From Neocallimastix lanati (nom. inval.) (lineage: Eukaryota > Neocallimastigomycota > Neocallimastigomycetes > Neocallimastigales > Neocallimastigaceae): a DNA stretch of 64,000 nucleotides. Every line of letters begins with the position of its first letter. Within the stretch, counting starts at the first letter, position 1. Positions 1 through 11,259 of the stretch are shown here, piece by piece. Under the pieces are notes generated by a model, which saw nothing but the letters and a program-made list of their open reading frames with translations, was not told the origin of the DNA and ran no database searches. The stretch spans positions 1,212,001 to 1,276,000 of the forward strand of contig JACVTC010000009.1 of the NCBI GenBank assembly GCA_016946835.1. The letters run 5' to 3'. The position numbers and the translations under genes are program-made.

Positions 1-812
1 TAGATAAAATTTATCTTATTTGGCTTGTTAATAATACAATGAATTTATTTAAAGAATAAAACAATGTATTTCAAATAAAACGAGAATAATTTACAAATAA
101 TAAAAATAATATAATTAACATTAAACATATTTGCATGTCTTCATATTCTAACAATAATTAAGTAAAAATTTTCTTTATCATGGTGTTGCATTTATTATTG
201 ATTTTGTTATTAAAAAGAGTAAAAATAATTGCTTATATAAAACAACACAGAAATAAAATTAATAATTTATTAAATATTTAATATAATTTTATTATTAAAT
301 TTTTTTTAAAAAAATTAATTATTATTTACTTAAATTAAATAGAGATATTACTAAACTTTACCACCAAATGTTTTTTTTGTATTATTTTTTAATAAATATT
401 AATTATTTGAAAAAATTTACTTTACCACTAATAATAAAACTCTTACTTAATACTTATATTTATAATTAATAGATATATACATTTTGTTTACGTTTTATTT
501 TATTAATAAAAAGATTATTAGTGAAAAACAAAAAAGTATAAAAGAAAGAAAAATTTTCAATTGTTTTGAACTTCAGACTTTTAAAAAATTAGAAAAGTTA
601 TTTAATTTATAAAAAAATTAAATATCTTTGATAATTCATATTAAAAAGAAATTGAAAAAAGGAAAAAAGCCATTCAAGTAAAGAAGAAAAAAAAAAAAAT
701 TCTTTATTAAGGAAGTTTTATTTTAATTAAAAGTCTCATCATTGAAATCTTTAAAAACCATTGGAAATGAATTAAAAGAAGAAGGATAAGAAAAGAAGAA
801 ATAGTTACTACC

Positions 813-1010
813 ATGGAATTAGATTCTATTCTATTTTATTTTTATTTGAATTTTGTTTTAAGAATAAATCAGGTATTTATTTTTTATGGTCAAAATTTAA
901 ATAAAAATGAAATTTTAGTCAAAGCAAAACCCCTGTCTTGTGTTAGGCAGTTCCTGCAATCTTTTTCTGCTAATATCTTTAAGAATTTGGATTTGAAAGC
1001 CATGACTTAA
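813..1010 (+). CDS. Short ORF of array unit 1 (65 aa), unknown
   Basis: Unrecognised 65-codon ORF. The ATG sits in ACCATGG, a good eukaryotic start context, after a purine-rich leader. The N-terminal half is hydrophobic and aromatic (residues 7-27); the C-terminal half holds a KAKPLSCVRQFLQSF stretch coded by the most G+C-rich DNA of the unit. This copy and unit 3 carry a two-codon-longer C-terminus than the others. It may be a real small protein or simply open by chance inside a conserved repeat or RNA gene. Confidence 0.35.
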   Translation: MELDSILFYFYLNFVLRINQVFIFYGQNLNKNEILVKAKPLSCVRQFLQSFSANIFKNLDLKAMT

Positions 1011-1161
1011 TTTAGACAGTTTTCAGCAATTAAAAAATTTTAAGTTTTAAAATGCTGTCTAGTGTCAAATCAACAAATATCCATTGATGAGCGTAATGTA
1101 ATTCGAATATTCTAAATTAAAAAGAAAAAGAAAACAAACCAAAAATTATCTTTGAAATTTA

Positions 1162-1432
1162 GACGAATACAGCAATCATTTCTTTTTTTAAAAAAATATT
1201 TTTACTATTTTTTTTGTATTAAAGTTTTGAATTCTTTTCAAAATGAAAGAAAAAGAAAAATAAGTTTTAATTTTTAATTCTATTTATATAAAATAAAATA
1301 AGAATTAAAAAAATTTATTTTTAATTAATAATATAAATATAAATTTTAATAAAAACTAATAATAAAATTATTATTTTAAATAGAAATAAATATACGAAAC
1401 AAGTTAATTTAATAAAAGAATTAGCATTCGTC
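1162..1432. mobile_element. TA-flanked MITE-like insert, array unit 1
   Basis: 271 bases starting GACGAATAC and ending GCATTCGTC, i.e. near-perfect terminal inverted repeats (8 of 9), with TA directly outside both ends. The interior is A/T-rich and codes for nothing. TA flanks and short inverted ends fit a Tc1/mariner-type nonautonomous element; this is inference from the ends only. Confidence 0.5.
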
Positions 1433-2154
1433 TAGTATTCAAAAGACCAAAGAAAATAAGTTTTTTTATTTAATTCAATTTTATAAATTAAAAAATGAAT
1501 TAAAAAATTTATTTCTTTAATGGATTAAACAAAATATATATTTGATTTTGAAATAATAGAAATTATAATATATTAAGAAATATATGTAAAATTATATTTC
1601 TTTTTATATATTATTTTTAATATTTTTATTTTAAATATGTTATTATAATTAATTAAATATAATAAAATAAAATAAAATTTTAAAATAAAATAATACATAA
1701 TTAATAATAGAAAATATACAAAAAAAAAAAAAGTAAAAAAAAGTAAAGAATTTCATAAAATATAAAATAGATTAAATTAAATAAAGTTCAAATATTATAA
1801 ACAAATTCTAAGATAGATGTATTTATTTTTTTTATTTTTATTTTTTTTTTTATTTTTGGTTTATGTAATAATAAGTGAAAATAGGAATTCTTTTAAATTT
1901 TTCTCTTTAATTTTTTATTTTTATTTAAAGTATAATATAGTATAAAATTAAGAAAAAAAAAAAAAAAAAAACAAATATATAAATAAGTATATAGATTTTA
2001 TATTCAAATAAATGAATAAATTAAATATAAAATAAATAATTTATTATTTATTGTATTTAATAATTTTTGTTGTTGTATTATTTAAGGATTATTAATGTAT
2101 AATAATGATTGTTGGCAATTACAAAGATTAAAATATTTGATAAAATTTATCTTA

Positions 2155-2486
2155 TTAATACAAAGTATATAATATTAATAATATTAATAATAGAAATAAT
2201 ATTGATAATAATAGTAGAAATAGTGATAGTGAAAATTATAATATTGTTACTTCTAATTTAGTGAATAGTTCAATTGGTGAAAATCGTGATAATTTAAGTA
2301 ATTTTCTGAATAATGAGAGTGTAATTGTCAAATTGGACAAATAATATTTATTTATTTTATTAATTCTTTGTTTTTTTTTTTATTTTTTATTTTTTATTAA
2401 AATTAAAAGTATTCATGTTTCTTATAAAAGAATAAATAAAAAAAGATTAAAATTCGCAATAATTGCGGTTATAAAAAAAAAAAAAT
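2155..2486 (+). mobile_element. LINE 3' tail at unit 1/2 junction
   Basis: A 5'-truncated element end. 2155-2343 reads as a short Asn/Ser-rich C-terminus ending VKLDK-stop; then a 3' UTR shared with 4785-4955, and the terminal sequence TTCGCAATAATTGCGG followed by a poly(A) run. The same AAATTGGACAAATAATATTT block ends the LINE at 13,205. Unit 2 resumes directly after the A-run, so the tail lies exactly in a unit junction. Confidence 0.65.
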
Positions 2487-3255
2487 AATATAAAATGAGA
2501 TTAATTTACAAATAATAAAAATAATATAATTTATATAATTTTAAACATATTTAATTAACTTCATATTCTAACAGTAATTTAGTAAAATTTTTCTTTATCA
2601 TGGTTTTGCATTTATTATTGATTTTGTTATTAAAAAGAGTAAAAATAATTGCCTATATAAAACAATGCAGAAATAAAATTAATAATTTATTAAATATTTA
2701 ATATAATTATATTATTAAATATTTTTTTTTAAAAAAAAAGAATTATTATTTACTTAAATTAAGAGATATTACTAAACTTCACCACCTAATTTCTTTTTTA
2801 TAATATTCTTAAATAAATATTAATTATTTGAAAAACTTTACTCAACCACTAATAATAAAAACTTTTATTTAATATTTAAAAATTTAAGTAATACATAAAA
2901 ATATATTGTTTATATGATATATATATCATTTTATTATTATAGTGATTATTAGAATAAAAAATAAAAATACTATAAAAGAATGAAAAATTTTCATATTTTT
3001 TGAAATTCAGACTTTTAAAAAAATTTGAGAAGTTATTTAATTTAATTTAAAAAGAATTAAATATCTTCAATAATTAACAGTGAGAATAAATTGAAAAAAA
3101 ATACAGAAATTCAAGTGAATAAGAAAGAAAGAAAATTTTATAAAGGAAATTCTACTTTAAATAAAATAATTAAAAGTCTCATCATTGGAATCTTTAAAAA
3201 CCATTGGAAATGAATTAAAAGAAGAAGAAGAAGAAAAGAAGAAATAATAACTACC

Positions 3256-3447
3256 ATGGAATTAGATTCTATTCTACTTTATTTTTATTTGAATTTTGTT
3301 TTAAAAATAAATCAGGTATTTATTTTTTATGGACAAAATTTAAATAAAAATGAAATTTTAGTCAAAGCAAAACCCCTGTCTTGTGTTAGACAGTTCCTGC
3401 AATCTTTTTCTGCTAATGATTTATTGAATTTGAAAGCCATGACTTAA
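3256..3447 (+). CDS. Short ORF of array unit 2 (63 aa), unknown
   Basis: Second copy of the array ORF. It differs from unit 1 by F8L, R17K, two silent changes and a C-terminal replacement that shortens it by two codons but keeps the frame and the shared LKAMT end. No known domain seen. Confidence 0.35.
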   Translation: MELDSILLYFYLNFVLKINQVFIFYGQNLNKNEILVKAKPLSCVRQFLQSFSANDLLNLKAMT

Positions 3448-3595
3448 TTTAGGCAGTTTCAACAATAAAAATTTTAAGTTTTAAAATGCTGTCTAGTGTC
3501 AAATCAACAAATATCCATTGATGAGCCTAATGTAATTCGAATATTCTAAATTAAAAAGAAAAAGAAAACAAACCAAAAATTATCTTTGAAATTTA

Positions 3596-3866
3596 GACGA
3601 ATACAGCAATCATTTCTTTTTTTAAAAAAATATTTTTACTATTTTTTTTGTATTAAAGTTTTGAATTCTTTTCAAAATGAAAGAAAAAAAAATAAGTTTT
3701 AATTTTTAATTCTATTTATATAAAATAAAAATAAGAATTAAAAAAATTTATTTATAATTCATATAAATATAAATTTTAATAAAAAATAATAATAAAATTA
3801 TTATTTTAATAAGAAATAGATAAAAAAAAAAAACAAGTTAATTAAATATAAGAATTAGCATTCGTC
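3596..3866. mobile_element. TA-flanked MITE-like insert, array unit 2
   Basis: Same element, same position in the unit, 271 bases, same GACGAATAC/GCATTCGTC ends flanked by TA. Confidence 0.5.
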
Positions 3867-4317
3867 TAGTATTCAAAAAACCAAAGAAAATAAGTTTTTT
3901 ATTTAATTCAATTTTATAAATAAAAATTTGAATTAAAAGAATTTATTTCTAAAACATATAAAATAAAATATATTTGAATTAGGAATAATAGAAATTATAA
4001 TATATTAAGAAATATATGTAAAATAATATTTCTTTTTATATATTATTTTTAATATTTTTATTTTAAATATAATATTATAACTAATTAAAATATTGAAATA
4101 AATAAAAAAATAAAAGAAATTCTTAAATCACATAATAATTAATTAATAATAAAAAATGTAAAAAAAAAAAAATAAAGAATATAAATTATAAAAAAAAATT
4201 TAATTAAATAAAAGCTCAAATAATATAATCAAATTTAAAAATAAGTGTGTTTATTATTGTTATCTATTTTTTGTTTTGTTTTTGTATAATAATAAATAAA
4301 AATAGCAATTCTTTTGA

Positions 4318-4354
<37 letters not shown>

Positions 4355-4647
4355 TAAAAAAAAATATTATAATTTTAAAAATGAAAAAAGTAAAAGTTTA
4401 AATAAATGAATGAATGAATAAAATATAAAATAAATATATTTTTTTTTTTTTGTATTTTAAGTAAAATTTTTCTTAATCATGGTAAAAAAAAAAAAAAGAA
4501 AAATTAAAAATTAATAAAATATTATTTTTTTTTATTATTAAATATTTTATGAAAAAAAAAAAAAAAAAAAAAAAAAAAAGAAATACATAAATAAAAAACA
4601 AGTAAAAATGAAATTAATAATTTATTAAATATTTTATATAATTTCTT

Positions 4648-4921
4648 TCAGATAGACAATTCAAACCCTAATCCATAAGGAGATGAGGCTCGTTTTATAT
4701 GAACTTTTTTCTAAATTTATTTATACATTTATTTTAATTATTGCATTTTATTTCACGTTACTATTTCAATTATTATAATGTTCAAATTGGACAAATAATA
4801 TTTATTTATTTTATTAATTCTTTGTTTTTTTTTATTTTTTATTTTTTATTAAAATTAAAAGTATTCATGTTTCTTATAAAAGAATAAATAAATAAAGATT
4901 AAAGTTCGCAATAATTGCGGC

Positions 4922-4955
<34 letters not shown>
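4648..4955 (+). mobile_element. LINE 3' tail at unit 2/3 junction
   Basis: Truncated LINE end matching the 3' part of the element at 13,037-13,230 (both have a GAGG-TCGTT...ATATGAAC block, then the AAATTGGACAAATAATATTT block) and matching 2330-2480 further on. It ends with the TTCGCAATAATTGCGG hairpin and about 30 A. Unit 3 resumes within its own sequence right after the A-run. Confidence 0.7.
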
Positions 4956-4957
<2 letters not shown>

Positions 4958-5509
4958 AAATATTTAATCTAATTATATTTATAAATATTTTTTTAAAAAA
5001 AAATAATGAATTATTATTTACTTAAATAGAGATATTAATAAACTTTACCACCAAATATTTTTAATTAATATTATTTTAAATAAATATTAATTATTTGAAA
5101 AAATTTACTCTACCACTAATAATAAAACTCTTATTTAAATGTTTATATTTATAATTAATAGATATATACATTTTGTTTACGTTTTATTTTATTAATAAAA
5201 AGATTATTAGTGAAAAACAAAAAAGTATAAAAGAAAGAAAAATTTTCAATTGTTTTGAACTTCAGACTTTTAAAAAATTAGAAAAGTTATTTAATTTATA
5301 AAAAAATTTAATATCTTTGATAATTCATATTAAAAAGAAATTGCAAAAAGGAAAAAAGCCATTCAAGTAAAGAAGAAAAAAAAAAAATTCTTTATTAAGG
5401 AAATTTTATTTTAATTAAAAGTCTCATCATTGGAATCTTTGAAAACCATTGGAAATGAATTAAAAAAAGAAGAAGAAGAAGAAGAAGAAAAGAAGAAATA
5501 ATAACTACC

Positions 5510-5707
5510 ATGGAATTAGATTCTATTCTACTTTATTTTTATTTGAATTTTGTTTTAAGAATAAATCAGGTATTTATTTTTTATGGACAAAATTTAAATA
5601 AAAATGAAACTATAGTCAAAGCAAAACCCCTGTCTTGTGTTAGGCAGTTCCTGCAATCTTTTTCTGCTAATATCTTTAAGAATTTGGATTTGAAAGCCAT
5701 GACTTAA
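5510..5707 (+). CDS. Short ORF of array unit 3 (65 aa), unknown
   Basis: Third copy, 65 codons like unit 1, with the same long C-terminal variant and one local change (ETIV where the others have EILV or EILM). The GAA leader is longer than in units 1 and 4. No known domain seen. Confidence 0.35.
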   Translation: MELDSILLYFYLNFVLRINQVFIFYGQNLNKNETIVKAKPLSCVRQFLQSFSANIFKNLDLKAMT

Positions 5708-5858
5708 TTTAGACAGTTTCCAGCAATTAAAAAGTCGTAAATTTTAAAGTGCTGTCTAGTGTCAAATCAACAAATATCCATTGATGAGCGTAATGTAATT
5801 CGAATATTCTAAATTAAAAAGAAAAAGAAAACAAACCAAAAATTATCTTTGAAATTTA

Positions 5859-6128
5859 GACGAATACAGCAATCATTTCTTTTTTTAAAAAAATATTTTT
5901 ACTATTTTTTTTGTATTAAAGTTTTGAATTCTTTTCAAAATAAAAGAAAAAAAAAATAAGTTTTAATTTTTAATTCTATTTATATAAAATAAAAATAAGA
6001 ATTAAAAAAATTTATTTATAATTAATATAAATATAAATTTTAATAAAAAATAATAATAAAATTATTATTTTAATAAGAAATAGATAAAAAAAAAACAAGT
6101 TAATTAAATATAAGAATTAGCATTCGTC
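5859..6128. mobile_element. TA-flanked MITE-like insert, array unit 3
   Basis: Same element, 270 bases, ends and TA flanks intact. Confidence 0.5.
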
Positions 6129-7506
6129 TAGTATTCAAAAAACCAAAGAAAATAAGTTTTTTATTTAATTCAATTTTATAAATAAAAATTTGAATTAAAA
6201 GAATTTATTTCTAATACGTATAAAATAAAATATATTTGAATTGGAAATAATAGAAATTAAATATAATAAGAAATATATGTAAAACAATATTTCTTTATAT
6301 ATATTATTTTTAATATTTTTATTTTAAATATAATATTATAACTAATTAAAATATTGAAATAAATAAAAAAATAAAAGAAATTCTTAAACCAAATAATAAT
6401 TAATTATTTATAAAAAATGTAAAAAAAAAATAATAAATAATATTATAAATTATAAAAAAAAATTAAATTAAATAAAGCTCAAAAAATATAATCAAATTTA
6501 AAAATAAGTGTGTTTATTTTTGATATCTTTTTTTTGTTTTTTTTTTTTTTTATAATAAGTAAAAATAGCAATTCTTTTGAAGTTTATATATATATATATA
6601 TATTTTATTTAAAAAATAATAATATAATTTTAAAAATGAAAAAAAGTAAAAGTTTACAGTAAATAAATTATATATTAAAATGAATGAATTAATGAATAAA
6701 ATATAGAATAAATAATTTTTTTTTTTTTTTTATTGTATTTTAAGTAAAATTTTTCTTAATCATAGTAAAAAAAAAAAAAAAAAAGAAATGTATATATACA
6801 AAAAAAAAAAAAAAAAAAAAAAAAAGAAAAATTAAAAATTAATAAACTATTATTTTTTTTATTATTATTAAATATTTTATAAAAAAAAAAAAAAAAAAAA
6901 AAAGAAATACACATATAAAAAACAAATAAAAATGAAATTAATAATTTATTAAATATTTAATATAATTTTATTTATAAATATTTTTAAAAAAAAATAATTA
7001 AATTATTACTTAAACAAAGGTATTACTAATCTTTACCACTAAATGCTTTTTTTTTTTTATATTATTTGTTAATAAAAATTAATATTTGAAAAAATTTACT
7101 TTACCACTAATAATAAAAAATTTATTTAATATTTAAAAATTTGAGTAATACATAAAAATATTTTGTTTATATGATATATATATATATATATCATTTTATT
7201 ATTATAGTGATTATTAGAATAAAAAAAAAGTATAAAAGAAAGAAAAATTTTCAATTGTTTTGAACTTCAGACTTTTAAAAAAATTAGAAAAGTTATTTAA
7301 TTTATAAAAAAATTAAATATCTTTGATAATTCATATTAAAAAGAAATTGAAAAAAGAAAAAAAGCCATTCAGGTAAAGAAGAAAGAAAAAAAATTCTTTA
7401 TTAAGGAAATTTTATTTTAATTAAAAGTCTCATCATTGGAATCTTTAAAAACCATTGGAAATGAATTAAAAGAAGAAGGATAAGAAAAGAAGAAATAGTT
7501 ACTACC

Positions 7507-7698
7507 ATGGAATTAGATTCTATTCTACTTTATTTTTATTTGAATTTTGTTTTAAGAATAAATCAGGTATTTATTTTTTATGGTCAAAATTTAAATAAAA
7601 ATGAAATTTTAGTCAAAGCAAAACCCCTGTCTTGTGTTAGACAGTTCCTGCAATCTTTTTTATCTAAGGATTTATTTAATTTGAAAGCCATGACTTAA
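7507..7698 (+). CDS. Short ORF of array unit 4 (63 aa), unknown
   Basis: Fourth copy, 63 codons. Its C-terminus reads SFLSKDLFNLKAMT, a third variant of the same segment, again in frame. No known domain seen. Confidence 0.35.
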   Translation: MELDSILLYFYLNFVLRINQVFIFYGQNLNKNEILVKAKPLSCVRQFLQSFLSKDLFNLKAMT

Positions 7699-7847
7699 TT
7701 TAGGCAGTTTCAGCAATAAAAATAGCAAAGTTTTAAAATGCTGTCTAGTGTCAAATTAACAAATATCCATTGATGAGCCTAATGTAATTCGAATATTCTA
7801 AATTAAAAAGAAAAAGAAAACAATTCAAAAATTATTTTTGAAATTTA

Positions 7848-8121
7848 GACGAATACAGCAATCATTTCTTTTTTTAAAAAAATATTTTTACTATTTTTTT
7901 TGTATTAAAGTTTTGAATTCTTTTCAAAATGAAAGAAAAAGAAAAATAAGTTTTAATTTTTAATTCTATTTATATAAAATAAAAATAAGAATTAAAAAAA
8001 TTTATTTATAATTAGTAGTATAATATAAATTTTAATAAAAAATAATAATAAAATTATTATTTTAATAAGAAATAGATAAAAAAAAAAACAAGCTAATTAA
8101 ATATAAGAGTTAGCATTCGTC
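7848..8121. mobile_element. TA-flanked MITE-like insert, array unit 4
   Basis: Same element, 274 bases, ends and TA flanks intact. Confidence 0.5.
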
Positions 8122-8578
8122 TAGTATTCAAAAGAACAAAAAAAATAAATTTTTTTATTCAATTCAATTTTATAAATTAAAATATGAATTGAAAGAATTT
8201 ATTTCTTAAATGGATAAAATAAAATATATTTGAATTAGGAATAATAGAAATTATAATATATTAAGAAATATATGTAAAATAATATTTCTTTTTATATATT
8301 ATTTTTACTATTCTTGTTTTAAATATAATATTATAACTGGTAAAAGTATTAAAATAAATAGAAAAAATAAAAGAAATTTTTAAATAAAATAAAATAATGA
8401 TTAATAATACAATAATAAAAAAAAAATGTAAAGTAAGAATTTTTTAAAATATAAAAAAAATTTAAATTGAATAAAGCTAAATAATATAAAAAAAATTAAA
8501 AAATAAGTACGTTTATTTTTGTTATTTATTTTTTGTTATGTTTTTGTGTAATAATAAGTAAAAATAGGAACTCTTTTA

Positions 8579-8674
8579 ACTTTTTTTTTTCTTTTTTTTT
8601 CTTTTTTTTTTTCTTTTTTTTTTCTTTTTTTTTTTTTTCTTTTTTTTTTCTTTTTTTTTTCTTTTTTTTTTATT
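8579..8674. repeat. (T8-13 C)n polypyrimidine tract
   Basis: Nearly 100 bases of T runs interrupted by single C at roughly 10-base spacing, in the spacer of array unit 4 only. The strand is pure pyrimidine, so the duplex could adopt triplex (H-DNA) structure. No coding content. Confidence 0.85.
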
Positions 8675-8894
8675 CAATTTTTTTTTATTTAAGAATAATA
8701 ATGTAAAATTAAAAAATAATAAAAAGTAAATGGTTATAGTATTAGTGTATAAATTTTATATGTAAATAAATGAATGAATGAATAAAATATAAAATAAATA
8801 ATTTTTTATTTATTGTTATATTTAATAATTTTTAATATATTTAATTAACATTATATTCTAATAGTATTTAAATAAAAATTTTCTTAATTATGGT

Positions 8895-8925
<31 letters not shown>

Positions 8926-9872
8926 AATAAAATTAATAAAATATTATTTATCATTATAAGTATTATATATATATATATAAAAGAATTACTGAATATTTTA
9001 AATAGAGATATAATTTTATTAGAAAGATTAAAAGGTTTGATAAATTTATCTTATTTGTACTATTCATGGCTTGTTAATAATACAATGAATTTATTTATGA
9101 ATAAAACAATGTATTTTAAATAAAACGAGAATAATTTACAAATAATAAAAAAAATATAATTAATATAATTTTAAACATATTTACATGCCTTCATATTCTA
9201 ACAATAATTAAGTAAAATTTTTCTTTATCATGGTGTTGCATTTATTATTGATTTTTTTATTAAAAAAAGTAAAAATAATTGCCTATATGAAATAATGCAG
9301 AAATAAAATTAATAATTTATTAAATATTTAATATAATTTTATTAATAAATATTTTTAAAAATAAAATAATGAATTATTATTTACTTAAATTAAATTACTA
9401 AACTTTACCACCAAATATTTTTTTTTTTTATAATATTCTTAAATAAATATTAATTACTTGAAAAAATTTACTCTACCACTAATAATAAAATTCTTATTTA
9501 ATGTTTATATTTATAATTAATAGATATATACATTTTTGTTTATACAATATATATTTTATTTTTTTATTATAGTGATTATTAGAATAAAAAAAAGTATAAA
9601 AGAATGAAAAATTTTCAATTGTTTTGAACTTCAGACTTTTAAAAAAATTTGTGAAGTTATTTAATTTAATTTAAAAAGAATTAAATATCTTTAATAATTA
9701 GCAGTGAAAATAAATTGAAAAAAAAAGAAGCCATTCAGGTGAAGAAGAAAGGAAAAAAAATCTTTATTAAGGAAATTTTACTTTAATTAAAAGTCTCATC
9801 TTTGGAATCTTTGAAAACCATTGGAAATGAATTAAAAGAAGAAGAAGAAGAAAAGAAGAAATAATAACTACC

Positions 9873-10064
9873 ATGGAATTAGATTCTATTCTACTTTTTT
9901 TTTATTTGAATTTTGTTTTAAGAATAAATAAGGTATTTATTTTTTATGGTCAAAATTTAAATAAAAATGAAATTTTAATGAAAGCAAAACCCCTGTCTTG
10001 TGTTAGACAGTTCCTGCAATCTTTTTTAGCTAATGATTTATTGAATTTGAAAGCCATGACTTAA
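9873..10064 (+). CDS. Short ORF of array unit 5 (63 aa), unknown
   Basis: Fifth copy, 63 codons, with Y9F, Q20K and V36M changes relative to the commonest form. All differences keep it open. No known domain seen. Confidence 0.35.
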   Translation: MELDSILLFFYLNFVLRINKVFIFYGQNLNKNEILMKAKPLSCVRQFLQSFLANDLLNLKAMT

Positions 10065-10207
10065 TTTAGGCAGTTTCAACAATAAAAATTGTAAAGTTTT
10101 AAAATGCTGTCTAGTGCCAAATCAACAAATATCCATTGATGAGCCTAATGTAATTCGAATATTCTAAATTAAAAAGAAAACAAACCAAAAATTATCTTTG
10201 AAATTTA

Positions 10208-10498
10208 GACGAATACAGCAATCATTTCTTTTAAAAAACTTTATTTTACTATTTTTTTTTATTAAAGTTTTGAATTCTATTCAAAATGAAAAAAGAAAAA
10301 AATAAGTTTTTATTTTAATTCTATTTATATAAAATAAAAAGAGAATTAAAAAATTTATTTATAATTAATAATATGAATATAATTAATAATATGAATATAA
10401 TTTTAATAAAAAATAATAATAAAATTATTATTTTAAATAGAAATAAATTAAAAAAAATTGTTAATTAAAATAAATAAATAAAAGAATTAGCATTCGTC
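10208..10498. mobile_element. TA-flanked MITE-like insert, array unit 5
   Basis: Same element, 291 bases; longer than the others because of an internal duplication around 10,366-10,400. Ends and TA flanks intact. Confidence 0.5.
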
Positions 10499-10625
10499 TA
10501 GTATTCAAAAAACCTAAGAAAATAAGTTTTTTTATTTAATTCAATTTCATATATTAAAATTTGAATTAAAAAATTTATTTCTAAAGCGTATAAAATAAAA
10601 TATATTTGAATTAGGAATAATGGAA

Positions 10626-10638
10626 ATTTTAAAAAAAA

Positions 10639-10669
<31 letters not shown>

Positions 10670-11259
10670 TTAAAAAAAACAATAATATAAAATAAAAATA
10701 CGATTCAATTAAATAAAACTATAATAAAAATAAAAAAATAAATATGTTTATTTTTGTTATTATTTAATTGTGTTTGAATTGTGTTTGAGTAATAATAAAT
10801 GATAATTTGAATATTTTAAAGTTTTCTTTATTATATTTTTTTGTTGTTTTGTGGGCATTTTTAAGTTCTATATATATATATTTTATATATATTTAAAAAT
10901 TTTTTTTTTTTTTCTTTATTTTTTTAAAAAATCGCAATTACATCACTATTGTTAATTTAACTTTACTTAGATACAACCATAAATATTATTTATTTTATAT
11001 TTTATTTATTCATTTATTTATATATGAAATTATTATGTTTAAATTCTATATTTATATTCAGTTATTTAGTTTTTTAATTTTTCATTATAATATTTTAAAT
11101 AAATAAATAAATAAATAAAAAAAAATTATTGAAAAAACTTTAATATATTTCATATTATTATATAAAAAATAACAAAAATAATAAAAATAAGCCCATTTAT
11201 TTTTAAAATTGATTATATTATTATAATTTTGTTTAATTTATTTGATTCTAGATTATTCA
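10626..11259. other. A/T-rich spacer
   Basis: Homopolymers and AT repeats between the array and the LINE fragments. I see no gene, RNA island or inverted repeat here. Confidence 0.6.

Larger units (their letters stand above)
1..10625 (+). repeat. Tandem array of five ~2.0-2.4 kb units
   Basis: Five head-to-tail copies of one unit, aligned on the same ATG at 813, 3256, 5510, 7507 and 9873, giving periods of 2443, 2254, 1997 and 2366 bases. The first copy runs in from the left edge and the last fades near 10,625. Each has a purine-rich GAA leader, the short ORF, a nearly invariant ~150-base block after the stop, a ~270-base insert with inverted ends, and then variable A/T-rich spacer that accounts for most length differences. 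The core has far more G and C than the spacer. Two junctions are interrupted by LINE 3' tails. I do not recognise the family; a subtelomeric or centromeric repeat, a multicopy RNA gene or a small-protein family are all possible. Confidence 0.9.

Noticed and set aside
1079-1110. TTGATGAGC...TTCGAAT in the array core as a hammerhead ribozyme
   Set aside because: The GATGA and CGAA words are there, but the bases between do not form the required stem II, and stems I and III cannot be drawn.
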